From Prosthecobacter dejongeii (GTDB taxonomy: Bacteria > Verrucomicrobiota > Verrucomicrobiia > Verrucomicrobiales > Verrucomicrobiaceae), in NCBI RefSeq assembly GCF_014203045.1, contig NZ_JACHIF010000005.1:1-64000 (forward strand): a DNA stretch of 64,000 nt. Reading direction: 5' to 3'. Each line of letters opens with the position of its first letter. The first letter of the stretch is position 1. A model generated the notes under the pieces. It did no database searches, had not been told where the DNA came from, and saw only the letters and a program-made list of their open reading frames with translations. This document shows, one piece after another, positions 8,851 to 17,942 of the stretch. Made by a program: the position numbers and the translations under genes.

Positions 8851-11800
8851 ATGAAGTCCATCCTCCTCACCTTTGTATTCATCGCCTCCGCCGCGCTCGG
8901 CGCGGACTGGCTGCATCTGCCGGCCAAGCCGGGAACCGCGAACGGCAAAAAGATTGTCCTGGTTGCCGGGGATGAAGAGTATCGGACGGAGGAAACTTGC
9001 CCGATGCTGGCGAAGATCCTCAGCCAGAAGCATGGGTTTGACTGCACGGTGCTGTTCTCGATCAACCCGGACGGGGGCTACATTGACCCGAACTTCCAGA
9101 AGAATATTCCCGGTACAGAAGCTCTAGCTTCGGCGGACTTGCTCATCATCGGCACGCGTTTTCGCCAGTTGCCAGATGACCAACTCGCGCCTTTTGCGGC
9201 TTTTCTGAATGCGGGCAAGCCGGTGATCGGTTTCCGTACCGCGACGCATGCCTTCACGGGCAATGCCAAGACGGGTGATTTTAAATGGGGTGAGTTCGGC
9301 CTGAAGATCCTCGGTGAAAAATGGGTGAACCATCACGGCAAACACAAAGCCGAAGGCACGCGCGGCATCGTGGAGGCGGCCAACAGCGCGAATGATGTGC
9401 TGCGCGGCGTGGGGGAGATTTTTGCGACGACGGATGTCTATGGCATCGCCAATCTGGATGAAAAGACCGCAAAGATTCTGCTTCGTGGTGCCGTGACGGA
9501 GACCATGGAGCCGAGCTCGAAGGCCATCTCGGGGCCGAAAAACAGCCCCATGATGCCGCTGGCCTGGCTGCGCGAGTACACAGCCCCGAATGGCACTGCG
9601 AAGGGGCAGGCTTTCTGCACCACGCTGGGAGCCTCCGTGGATTTTGCCGATGAAGATCTGCGCCGTCTGGTGGTGAATGCGGCCTACCACCTGGTGGGTG
9701 CCAAAGTGCCTGAAAAGGCGGATGTGGCCTATGTGGACGCCTTTGAGCCGACCTTTTATGGCAACAACAGTGGTGACCATTACAAGAAGCTGAACCGCAA
9801 GCCTGCGGACTATGCATTGGGCAAAAGCCCTGCCACGGGCTTGGCCAAACCCCAGCCGAAGAAAGAAGAGAAAAAGCCAGCCGCCACGGCGGAAATCCCT
9901 CCTCATGCGCCTTCGGCAGAGCCAGCCGCAGCCACCGCTGCCCGTGCGCAAAAGGTGGCTCCGCCGTCCCAGGGCGAGCGCATCGTGCTCATTGGCAATG
10001 GTCTCGCCGAGCGCGACGTCTATTACAGCCGCATCGAGACAGAGTTGCATCTGCGCTACCCCAGCGAGGAGCTGTTTTTCCGCAACATGGGTCACGTGGG
10101 AGACACCCCCGGTTTCCGCCCGCATCCTTCTCGCATTTCGCAGTGGGCTTTCCCGGGTGCCGAGAAATTCCACCCCGACAAGCAAGTGCACCATGGCAAG
10201 GGCTTCTTCTCCACACCAGACCAGTGGCTGACCCATTTGCAGGCAGATACCATCGTGGCTTTCTTTGGTTACAATGAATCCTTCGATGGCCCGAGCAAGG
10301 TGGGCAACTTCGAGGCTGAACTGGATGCCTGGGTGAAGCACACCCTGAGCAAGGCCTACAATGGCAAGGCCGCCCCGCGCGTGGTGCTGGTCTCGCCCAT
10401 CGCTTTTGAAAATCAGTCCGCCACCCGCGATCTGCCGAATGGTGAAAAAGAAAATGCGAATCTGATTCTCTATTCAGCAGCGGTAGAGACTGTGGCAAAG
10501 AAGAACGGCCTCACCTTCATTGATCTCTTCTCCCCCACCAAAGAACTCTACGCGAAGGCCAAAGTCCCCTTCACCACGGGGGGTTTTGTACCCACCGATG
10601 CCGGTTACCAGCAGATCGCTGAGATTCTGGCCACGGGCCTTTATGGGCAGCAGTCTCGTGTTTCCAAAGCCGACCCAGCTTTGCTGCATGAGGCGGTGAA
10701 GCAAAAAGATTGGTTCTGGAACAACGACTACAATCTGGTCAATGGCGTGCATACACACGGCCAGCGTTACAATCCCTTCGGCCCGCAGAACTACCCGGAT
10801 GAAGTGAAAAAGACCCGTGAGATGGCAGCCCTGCGGGACGCTTTGATTCATCAGGTGGCGACTGCGAAAAAGACCGATCTAGTCGTGGATGACAGCAAGA
10901 CTCACAAGCTGCCTGATGTGCCGACGAACTATCAGCCGAGCGTCAAAAACGGCAGCACGAAGTACCTGTACGGTGAAGAAGCAGTGAAATCTCTCACCGT
11001 GCCGGAAGGCTACAAGGTGGAGCTGTTTGCCAGTGAGAAAGAGTTCCCAAATCTGGCGAACCCGATGCAGCTTTCCTTCGATGACAAAGGTCGTCTGTGG
11101 GTGGCCACCATGCCCACCTATCCGCACTATCGCCCTGGTGATGCCCTGCCGGATGACAAGATCCTCATCTATGAAGACACGGATGGCGATGGCAAAGCCG
11201 ACAAGGAAACCGTGTTCGCCGATAAGCTGCACCTGCCCATCGGTTTTGAATTTGCGCCCGAAGGCGTCTATGTCTCGCAGGAGCCTAACTTGGTATTGAT
11301 CCGCGACACGAATGGCGATGACAAGGCCGACAGCACGGAGATCATTCTGGGTGGCTTTGACACGCATGACACGCACCATGCCATCAGCGCCTACACGGCA
11401 GATCCCAGCGGTGCTTTCATCCTGTGCGAAGGTGTCTTCCTGCATTCCAATGTGGAGACTCCCTATGGTCCTGTCCGCTGTGTGGACGGCGGTTTCTTCC
11501 GCTACAGCCCTCAGCGTGGCCATTTGGAGCGCACCGCTCAGCTCAGCATTCCAAATCCCTGGGGTGCCGTATTTGATGCCTGGGGCCAGGACTTCTTCCT
11601 CCACACCTCCGGCACCAGCATGAACTGGATGCTGCCCGTCTCGGTGAAACCCACCTTTGGCAGTAAAACTCCCTCCACACCGGACCTGGTGCCTGAAGGG
11701 CAGAAAGTGCGCCCCACCTCTGGCCTGGAAGTGGTCTCCTCCCGCCATTTCCCCGATGAAGTGCAGGGCGATCTCATCCTGTGCAACGCCATCGGTTTCC

Positions 11801-13032
11801 TGGGCATCAAGCAGCACCAGATCGTGGATGACAGCACCGGTTGGAAGACCACCTTCCGCCAGGACCTCTTAAAAAGCACGGACGGCAACTTCCGCCCGGT
11901 GGATCTGGAGTTCGCGCCAGATGGTTCCTTGTATGTCATTGATTGGCACAATGTTCTCGTCGGTCACATGCAGCACAATGCACGTGATCCCCTGCGCGAC
12001 CACGTGCACGGCCGTATCTACCGCATCACTTATCCTAGCCGACCGCTGGTGAAGCCCGTGCCGGTGGAAGGTGCCAGTGTCACCGCCCTGCTCAATAACC
12101 TGAAGGAGCCTGAGTTGCGCACCCGCTACCGCACCCGTCGTGAGCTACGCAACCACCCGACCAGTGAAGTGCTGCCTGCCGTGAAAGCCTGGGTGGCGGC
12201 TCTGGATAAAAACGATGCCCAGTATGAGCACCATGTGCTGGAGGCCCTGTGGACCACCTGGGGCATGAACGAGGCGGATGAAAGCCTGCTGCGCCAGCTT
12301 CTGAATGCCAAAGATTTCCATGCCCGTGCCGCAGCGGTGCGCGTGCTTCGGTACAATCATCACCGCATCGCAGATCACGCCGCTTTGCTTGAAAAGGCAG
12401 CGGCAGATGAGCATGGCCGTGTGCGTCTGGAGGCCATCGTGGCTGCCTCTTGGCTGCCAGATATCGCAGCAGCTAAAAAGATCGTCGCCATCGGCGCGGC
12501 CAAGCCCCTGGATGTGTGGAGCCAAAACGCCGCTAAAACTGCGACGGATCGCCTTGCTGGCGTGGCGGAAAAAGAAGTGGCCGATCATCCTGAACTGGCC
12601 GCACCAGCGCACCTCAATGCCGAGGGCAAAGCCCAATTCCTCGCTGGCCAAAAGGTGTACTTCCGTGAAGGTCACTGCGTGACTTGCCACCAGCCGAGCG
12701 GCAAAGGACTGGACCCCGCATTCCCATCCTTGGAGAAAAGCCCCTGGGTCACAGGCGACTCGGATCGCCTCATCAAACTGGCCATGTATGGCCTCATGGG
12801 ACCGCTCGAAATCAATGGCAAAAAGTATGATGGCCAGGTGCCCATGACCCCCTTTGCTGGCATGCTGAAGGATGATGAAATGGCTGCCGTGCTCACCTTT
12901 GTGCGCAACAGTTTTGGCAACAAAGCCGATCCTATCCAGCCCACCCAGGTCAAAGCCATCCGCGATGCCAACGTGGGCCGCGTGCAGTTCTACACGACGG
13001 AAGAGCTGCTGAAGCAGCATCCGATGAAGTAG
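8851..13032 (+). CDS. ThuA / SGNH-like / PVC dehydrogenase / cytochrome c fusion protein
   Basis: A 1393-residue exported protein with a signal peptide of about 17 residues ending near ALGAD. Domains in order: ThuA-like (about 27-300, VLVAGDEEYRTEE), a Lys/Pro/Ala linker, an SGNH-like domain (about 375-600, IGNGLAERD, FFGYNES, PTDAGYQQIAE), a putative membrane-bound dehydrogenase beta-propeller of PVC type (about 715-1060), HEAT-like helices (about 1075-1230) and a C-terminal cytochrome c (CVTCH at 1276-1280, distal Met in PMTPF). The SGNH part lacks the usual GDS serine. Proteins of this type are abundant in Planctomycetes and Verrucomicrobia and are thought to oxidise polysaccharide-derived substrates in the periplasm. 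The substrate is unknown. A strong terminator follows. Confidence 0.9.
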   Translation: MKSILLTFVFIASAALGADWLHLPAKPGTANGKKIVLVAGDEEYRTEETCPMLAKILSQKHGFDCTVLFSINPDGGYIDPNFQKNIPGTEALASADLLIIGTRFRQLPDDQLAPFAAFLNAGKPVIGFRTATHAFTGNAKTGDFKWGEFGLKILGEKWVNHHGKHKAEGTRGIVEAANSANDVLRGVGEIFATTDVYGIANLDEKTAKILLRGAVTETMEPSSKAISGPKNSPMMPLAWLREYTAPNGTAKGQAFCTTLGASVDFADEDLRRLVVNAAYHLVGAKVPEKADVAYVDAFEPTFYGNNSGDHYKKLNRKPADYALGKSPATGLAKPQPKKEEKKPAATAEIPPHAPSAEPAAATAARAQKVAPPSQGERIVLIGNGLAERDVYYSRIETELHLRYPSEELFFRNMGHVGDTPGFRPHPSRISQWAFPGAEKFHPDKQVHHGKGFFSTPDQWLTHLQADTIVAFFGYNESFDGPSKVGNFEAELDAWVKHTLSKAYNGKAAPRVVLVSPIAFENQSATRDLPNGEKENANLILYSAAVETVAKKNGLTFIDLFSPTKELYAKAKVPFTTGGFVPTDAGYQQIAEILATGLYGQQSRVSKADPALLHEAVKQKDWFWNNDYNLVNGVHTHGQRYNPFGPQNYPDEVKKTREMAALRDALIHQVATAKKTDLVVDDSKTHKLPDVPTNYQPSVKNGSTKYLYGEEAVKSLTVPEGYKVELFASEKEFPNLANPMQLSFDDKGRLWVATMPTYPHYRPGDALPDDKILIYEDTDGDGKADKETVFADKLHLPIGFEFAPEGVYVSQEPNLVLIRDTNGDDKADSTEIILGGFDTHDTHHAISAYTADPSGAFILCEGVFLHSNVETPYGPVRCVDGGFFRYSPQRGHLERTAQLSIPNPWGAVFDAWGQDFFLHTSGTSMNWMLPVSVKPTFGSKTPSTPDLVPEGQKVRPTSGLEVVSSRHFPDEVQGDLILCNAIGFLGIKQHQIVDDSTGWKTTFRQDLLKSTDGNFRPVDLEFAPDGSLYVIDWHNVLVGHMQHNARDPLRDHVHGRIYRITYPSRPLVKPVPVEGASVTALLNNLKEPELRTRYRTRRELRNHPTSEVLPAVKAWVAALDKNDAQYEHHVLEALWTTWGMNEADESLLRQLLNAKDFHARAAAVRVLRYNHHRIADHAALLEKAAADEHGRVRLEAIVAASWLPDIAAAKKIVAIGAAKPLDVWSQNAAKTATDRLAGVAEKEVADHPELAAPAHLNAEGKAQFLAGQKVYFREGHCVTCHQPSGKGLDPAFPSLEKSPWVTGDSDRLIKLAMYGLMGPLEINGKKYDGQVPMTPFAGMLKDDEMAAVLTFVRNSFGNKADPIQPTQVKAIRDANVGRVQFYTTEELLKQHPMK

Positions 13033-13052
13033 GTCTTCAAGCGATCGCCTAC

Positions 13053-13086
13053 GCCAGCCACGGTACTGCCGTGGCTGGCTTTTTTT
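13053..13086 (+). terminator. Rho-independent terminator
   Basis: A perfect 11-bp stem (13053-13063 with 13069-13079), a 5-base loop and a run of seven T. It lies 20 bases after the stop of the ThuA/cytochrome fusion gene and ends that transcript. Confidence 0.92.
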
Positions 13087-13560
13087 GTGGACATCGGCCT
13101 AACCGATGATTTAAAAAAATTTTTGTGGACATCGCAAGAGAGCGCTCGGCTAACGACGGCTCCCCCTCGTCCGTTCTGATTCGGCCTTGTTCACTCTGCC
13201 ATCGTGAGCTTCGAAAAGCGCGTTCCCTCTCCCCGCGCTTGCGTGGGGTTGCGAAGCCGCGAAGCGAAAGGCCAAGGTGAGGGGCCGATGGGAGCACGCA
13301 AAATTCCTTTCGCAGGGAGTGCCCTTTTCGTAAAACGACATCTCTGGATATTCCAGAGACGACCCTTCAACAGTTCTTCATGTCGGCCCACAAAGATTGA
13401 GGAAGAATGATGTCTTTTGGACTCCATTGATCGAGACAACATTGGCTTCACAAATACTTTCGTTAGCTCTTTCGTTGAATGCTTTTCACAACTTGTTCTG
13501 TGAATACCGCTCTCCTTTTAACCTTGCCAGCAGGACCCGAAAGGTCTTAGAAAAGTGCCT
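13087..13560. other. Intergenic stretch without a supported gene
   Basis: No gene is supported here. A 15-base direct repeat (13082-13096 and 13120-13134, reading TTTTTGTGGACATCG) flanks an AT-rich stretch. It is followed by a GC-rich segment with the CTCTCCCC...GGGG pattern common in dispersed non-coding DNA. Short frames across it lack homology signals. The promoter for the following secreted-protein pair must lie near the 3' end. Confidence 0.5.
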
Positions 13561-14196
13561 ATGATTTGGATTCAGCATTCCCTGGTGGCGGTTGCGTTAA
13601 CGCTGATGACTCTGGGGGCACTCCAAGCACAGACGGCAGCTCCACAGGTGGAGTTGGTGATGCATGCGGTGCCTGAGACTATCTGGCAGGCGAAATTCGA
13701 AGGGCCGTTGCAGGATCACCCCGAGCTGAAGAAGCGCCTGCAGACGGAAGGTATTAAGCCGCTTTTTTCTGTGAAGGGGATCCTGGCTTTTGACACACCT
13801 TTTGTTTGGCGGAAGGGAGCGGAACGAGAATTTGCCGAAGGCTGGGAAACGCGTCATCAAGACCCTGCCGTGCCGACTCGCCTGCTGAAACGGTTTGTCG
13901 GCACCACGGTGGAATGGCAGCAGGAACACGCGACAGAACAGGGAAAGTTTCAGGTCATTTTGAAGCTGATCCATCACCTCGCATCTCCAAAAATGCAGCG
14001 CATCAGTTATGCCAACGCCGCACAAGGAGCGGAGAGAGATAAGCATTCGGTGGAGTATCCACGGTTTGATGTCATCGAGTGGGAAGGAAGGCTGGCGGTG
14101 TCGCAACAGTGGCGATTGGTGACGCAGGTCTTGCGTCCTGCGGGAACGGAGAGCGATCTTGCCATGCGTTATCTCGTCTTTATCAAACGTCTTTGA
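13561..14196 (+). CDS. Secreted protein with one secretin-like module
   Basis: A 211-residue protein starting at ATG 13561; a GTG two codons upstream is an alternative. A hydrophobic leader (residues 1-23, ending at ALQAQ) indicates export. The middle carries PTRLLKRFVGTTVEW, which matches the pattern P-T-x-(F/W)-E-x-R-x-V-G-T-x-L-E found three times in the next gene and in the beta-domain of verrucomicrobial secretins. There is no secretin barrel. Two bases separate its stop from the next start, so the two are translated together. It looks like a one-module paralogue of the downstream protein. Function is unknown. Confidence 0.72.
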   Translation: MIWIQHSLVAVALTLMTLGALQAQTAAPQVELVMHAVPETIWQAKFEGPLQDHPELKKRLQTEGIKPLFSVKGILAFDTPFVWRKGAEREFAEGWETRHQDPAVPTRLLKRFVGTTVEWQQEHATEQGKFQVILKLIHHLASPKMQRISYANAAQGAERDKHSVEYPRFDVIEWEGRLAVSQQWRLVTQVLRPAGTESDLAMRYLVFIKRL

Positions 14197-14198
14197 AC

Positions 14199-16085
14199 AT
14201 GAAAACATTTTTGGTTATACTAGCCTCAGTTCTGGGTTTGTGGGCAGGGCCAGGTGGGGCGGAACCGCAGACTATGGACATCCGTCAAAGGGTGATCCGC
14301 GCTCCTGAGATGGAGGTCATTCGGCTCCTGATAGATCCCCAGAAAACGGATGCTGAACGGCTGGCGACCTTGCAAAAAGTGGTGAGTGAAGGCCGGGCCA
14401 GTGTCGTGTCTGACATCAGCATTGCTGCGGACGAAGCTGGAAGAGTGAACGTAAAAAATGGCGAGTGGGCTTGGATGCCGAGCGAGTTGGATCAAGAGAT
14501 GGATCGCCTTTACATGGTGCCTACCTCTTTTCAGGAACGTTTCATCGGCACCTCTTTGGAAGGTCGAACTCAGGTATGGACAGAACCCACGAAGACATGG
14601 AAAATCTCTGCCGACTGGAATGCGCACTATTCACCCCGTGGGCCCGAGACGGTCATCTGGCCCACCTCTTGGCTGAATACCTATGATCACGAAACTCATA
14701 AACCCACCGGCAAGGTTATCCATGGTTGGTTAGACTGGCGGGATACGTTTGAGCAACGCGTCATCACCTCATTGCTGCTGGAAAATGGAGAGCCCAAAAT
14801 CTTGGCGATCATGCCGCCAGGAGATCAAATCTGGCCCGGAGACCGAAAGGGCCGCTGGCTGGATGTTTTTATCGTGGAAGCACGGCCACTCGGTCAGCTT
14901 CAGGCAACAACAACCGTTGAAAAAAAGGAGCGCCTGGTGTCTCCTCGCGCTTGGCTTTATGGCATCGCTTTGAGTTCTCAAGAAACTTTGGCACTGCTTC
15001 AGGCGCGGCAGCCGAAAGAGGATGCCGCGCTTCTGCAAACATTGCTCGCTCGGGTAGAGGAGGGTGCTGCGCGAATGATTCTGTGTGCGGGCTCCATCCA
15101 GGCTCATGGTCAGCGCCAGGATGTGCTCAGCGCACGCTGGCATGAATATCCTACGGAGATGCCCAGCATCCCTTCAGCCTGGGAATCGCGGGCGGTGGGC
15201 ACCCACTTGGAGATGGATGATCATGCCTTGTCCCTCACACAAGCGGTCGCCGTCCCGGCACGCAGCGAGTGGAAGCTGGCGGGAGATGTGCCGGAGGCCA
15301 TCATGTGGCAGCCTCGGTTTCGTGATTTTCAACTCCAAACGCTCGACCGTTTATCGCCGGGAACGCGACTATTGAGTGTGCTACAGGTGCCTAACATCAT
15401 GCGTGGAGACGGTCTGTTGAAGGATGAAACTCTGCTGGTCTTTTGCCAGCGCGAAGGCAGTGCTTGGCCTGAGGCTCCTGCACCACAAGCTGGCTATGAG
15501 GCCAACCTCCTCGTCGTAGAAATTCCGGCGAGTGAAGAGGCTCAGTGGCAGCCCGTGGCCGATGCCCAAGAAACGAAACGTTTTCAAACTTTGATGGAGC
15601 GTGTCCAGTCTGGGCAAGTGCCTCTGGTGGCGCAGGCGATGCTGCATCTCCCAGGGCGCACCGTGGGTAAACTGGCGATGACAGAAGACTACCCCACCGC
15701 GACCGAGTTTGATCCACCTGAGCCTGAAAGCCCTACCCGCATGCGCCCCACGGCGTTGGAGACTTTACCTGTAGGCAGTCGTTGGGAGGTGGGTTTGGAC
15801 GATGAAAATATCTCTGCGGTCCAAGATCCACACTTGCGATTGACTCACACTTTTTCGCATAGCACTGCACGACCGGTGGAACCCGGATTGAAAGAGACAC
15901 TGGCCATCGCGGCAAGTTCCAAGGAGGACTACCCGGGAGCCAAGCACCTTCTGGAAACCTGGGGAGAAGAGGGATTGAAAATCATCCCTGACCGCGTGCA
16001 CTGCCTGGGCCTGCGCCAGCCGCCTGGTATGGATCGCGATGTGCGGCACATCGCCTTTATCCAGATACGGAAGCTGATCCCGTGA
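14199..16085 (+). CDS. Secreted protein with three secretin-like modules
   Basis: A 628-residue protein; ATG 14199 lies 2 bases after the preceding stop and opens a clear signal peptide (about 1-21). The frame is open further upstream but overlaps the neighbour. Three repeats of about 180-200 residues are visible. Each has a helical start, a YPTxxEFDPPE-like segment and a PTxxExRxVGTxLE segment (about residues 105-115, 320-335 and 497-525), then a beta-rich end with a final hydrophobic strand. The third copy (DYPTATEFDPPE, ALETLPVGSRWEV) is closest to the pre-barrel region of verrucomicrobial GspD/PilQ-like secretins. No N0/N1 domains or barrel are seen. It may dock onto or imitate a secretin; this is inference. 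Confidence 0.75.
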   Translation: MKTFLVILASVLGLWAGPGGAEPQTMDIRQRVIRAPEMEVIRLLIDPQKTDAERLATLQKVVSEGRASVVSDISIAADEAGRVNVKNGEWAWMPSELDQEMDRLYMVPTSFQERFIGTSLEGRTQVWTEPTKTWKISADWNAHYSPRGPETVIWPTSWLNTYDHETHKPTGKVIHGWLDWRDTFEQRVITSLLLENGEPKILAIMPPGDQIWPGDRKGRWLDVFIVEARPLGQLQATTTVEKKERLVSPRAWLYGIALSSQETLALLQARQPKEDAALLQTLLARVEEGAARMILCAGSIQAHGQRQDVLSARWHEYPTEMPSIPSAWESRAVGTHLEMDDHALSLTQAVAVPARSEWKLAGDVPEAIMWQPRFRDFQLQTLDRLSPGTRLLSVLQVPNIMRGDGLLKDETLLVFCQREGSAWPEAPAPQAGYEANLLVVEIPASEEAQWQPVADAQETKRFQTLMERVQSGQVPLVAQAMLHLPGRTVGKLAMTEDYPTATEFDPPEPESPTRMRPTALETLPVGSRWEVGLDDENISAVQDPHLRLTHTFSHSTARPVEPGLKETLAIAASSKEDYPGAKHLLETWGEEGLKIIPDRVHCLGLRQPPGMDRDVRHIAFIQIRKLIP

Positions 16086-16104
16086 GTTCCTAACCAAAAG
16101 TCCG

Positions 16105-17409
16105 CTAAAGCTCGCCGCTCCGTGCCATTAAGGCATCTGCTAGGGTTGTGGCAGGATGCGCGAAGTTCAGTTCTAACTGCTTCGGGGCGGGTAGGAAATG
16201 GGAGCGTAGTTGGTCACTTTCCAGCAGAGCGATCTTGGGCGCATGATCCGCAGCGATGATGAACGGTAGTACTTTTTTTAAGCCCACGCGCATGCGTTGG
16301 AGATCCACCAAACTCAAACGAGCGTATCGCCTCGCTGCGAGGATGCGTGCCACATTCGTGACGCCCAGGCCTGGGATGCGCCACAGCAGCTCCTGCGGGG
16401 CACGGTTGATATCCACAGGAAAGAGGTGCCGATTGCGCAGGGCCCAGGCCAGCTTGGGGTCGATCTCCAGATCCAGGTGAGGGTTTTCCACTGGCAGCAG
16501 CTCCTTTACGTTGAAGCCGTAAAAGCGCAGTAGCCAGTCTGCTTGGTAAAGACGATGTTCCCGCACCAGTGGTGGTGGTTTGATGGGGAGTAGCACACTG
16601 GGCTCAGGGATAGGGCTGAAGCCGCTGTAATAAACCCGGCGCAGGCGGTAGTCGCGATACAGCTCATCAGCTCTCCCCAAAACGATGGCATCATCGGAGG
16701 CATCTGCGCCCACCAGCATCTGCGTGCTCTGCCCTGTGGCAAAGGCGGGCGGTTTCGCCCGTGGAGTGGCTTTGATCTGGCGGGCTTCCTTTTTCGCGGC
16801 TAGAGATTCATCGATGCGCTGGCGAATGCCGCCCATGGCGTGCTGCGTGCGCTTTAAATTTTTCTCGGGGGCCAGGGTATCTAGGCTACTTTGAGTGGGC
16901 AACTCGATGTTGATGCTGATGCGGTCGGCATAGCGCCCTGCCTTCTCAATGAGTTCTGGCGAGGCCTCAGGAATGGTCTTGAGATGGATGTAGCCGCGAA
17001 AGTGGTGCACCTCACGCAATTGCCGCGCGACTTCGATCACCATCTCCATGGTGTAGTCCGCGCTGCGCACGATGCCAGAGCTGAGGAAGAGCCCTTCGAT
17101 GTAGTTTCGTTTGTAAAAATCCAGCGTCAGCTTCACCACCTCCTCAGGGGTGAAGCGTGCGCGGTTCACATTGCTGCTGCGGCGATTGATGCAGTAATGA
17201 CAATCGTAAAGGCAGACATTCGTGAGCAAAACCTTCAAAAGTGACACACAGCGCCCGTCAGGTGTGTAGCTATGGCAGATGCCTGCCCCACCCGTGGAGC
17301 CCACGCCCGAACTGCCGCGCGAGTCCTTTTTGGCCGCGCCACTGCTCGCGCAGGAGGCGTCATACTTCGCCGCATCAGCCAGGATTTCGAGTTTGCGGTC
17401 CAGTTCCAT
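16105..17409 (-). CDS. Putative DNA modification/repair radical SAM protein
   Basis: A 434-residue protein with the radical SAM motif CLYDCHYC (Cys66, Cys70, Cys73) after the TSLLKVLLTN-like strand. A C-terminal helix-hairpin-helix DNA-binding segment (PQELLWRIPGLGVTNVARILAAR) lies near residues 330-360. It matches the family usually encoded beside a uracil-DNA-glycosylase-like protein and assigned to DNA modification or repair. That partner gene is not adjacent here. Instead a small TIGR03643-like gene lies 35 bases upstream on the same strand. Thirteen Ser/Gly/Lys residues (about 22-43) form a flexible N-terminal loop before the Fe-S site, as is usual in the family. Confidence 0.88.
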   Translation of the reverse strand: MELDRKLEILADAAKYDASCASSGAAKKDSRGSSGVGSTGGAGICHSYTPDGRCVSLLKVLLTNVCLYDCHYCINRRSSNVNRARFTPEEVVKLTLDFYKRNYIEGLFLSSGIVRSADYTMEMVIEVARQLREVHHFRGYIHLKTIPEASPELIEKAGRYADRISINIELPTQSSLDTLAPEKNLKRTQHAMGGIRQRIDESLAAKKEARQIKATPRAKPPAFATGQSTQMLVGADASDDAIVLGRADELYRDYRLRRVYYSGFSPIPEPSVLLPIKPPPLVREHRLYQADWLLRFYGFNVKELLPVENPHLDLEIDPKLAWALRNRHLFPVDINRAPQELLWRIPGLGVTNVARILAARRYARLSLVDLQRMRVGLKKVLPFIIAADHAPKIALLESDQLRSHFLPAPKQLELNFAHPATTLADALMARSGEL

Positions 17410-17444
17410 AATTCAATCGAACAGTATTCAAAAGAACGAATTTG

Positions 17445-17681
17445 TCACGCCTCGAAGTCCGTCTTTTCCACAGATTGCCGATTTTCAAACAGCTTGCGGT
17501 GCTTGGTAACTCGGCCTGACACGCGCTTTCGCCACAGGCGGAAGCTGGAAGGTTTGAGCTCACGCCGCATGATGGCGATGACTTGCGGCTCAGTAAGGCC
17601 TGTCCGTTCTTCGATTTCTTCGAAAGTCGTCCGGTCTTCCCAGGCGAGACGGATGATGAGGGAGGAGTCTGGAGAAGACAT
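17445..17681 (-). CDS. TIGR03643-like small conserved protein
   Basis: A 78-residue protein. The pattern IIRLAWEDRTTFEEIEERTGL...VIAIMRRELKPSSFRLWRKRVSGR matches the small family TIGR03643 from memory. Residues 15-40 look like a helix-turn-helix (EEIEERTGLTEPQVIAIMRRE). The basic, Trp-containing second half could contact nucleic acid. It lies 35 bases upstream of the radical SAM gene on the same strand, so the two are probably one operon and may share a DNA-repair role. No catalytic residues are evident and the family function is unknown. Confidence 0.85.
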   Translation of the reverse strand: MSSPDSSLIIRLAWEDRTTFEEIEERTGLTEPQVIAIMRRELKPSSFRLWRKRVSGRVTKHRKLFENRQSVEKTDFEA

Positions 17682-17942
17682 TTTTTAAAACGAGTTTGAC
17701 GCCATCGATTTTTTTTCATGCCTACCTTCACAAAAAAGGACGTCAGGGCCGCGATGCGGCTTCCGTTCTTGGAAATCAATCCAAGAGCATTGCAGGGTGG
17801 GTTGAGAATACATTGTAACCTTTACGATCAGAAAGCTTCGGAGGGCACTACGAGCAATACGCACGATTTTTTGTATTGTCATTGTATGCGAAACTCGCCA
17901 TTATCCGGCGTTTCTGCTACCCCCTGGAAATTGTACGTCTCA

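Noticed and set aside
9124..10341. A 405-codon minus-strand frame opposite the ThuA fusion
   Set aside because: Antisense shadow; no plausible protein features.
13204..13410. A 68-codon frame in the gap before the secretin-like pair
   Set aside because: GC-rich dispersed sequence with open frames on both strands and no protein features.
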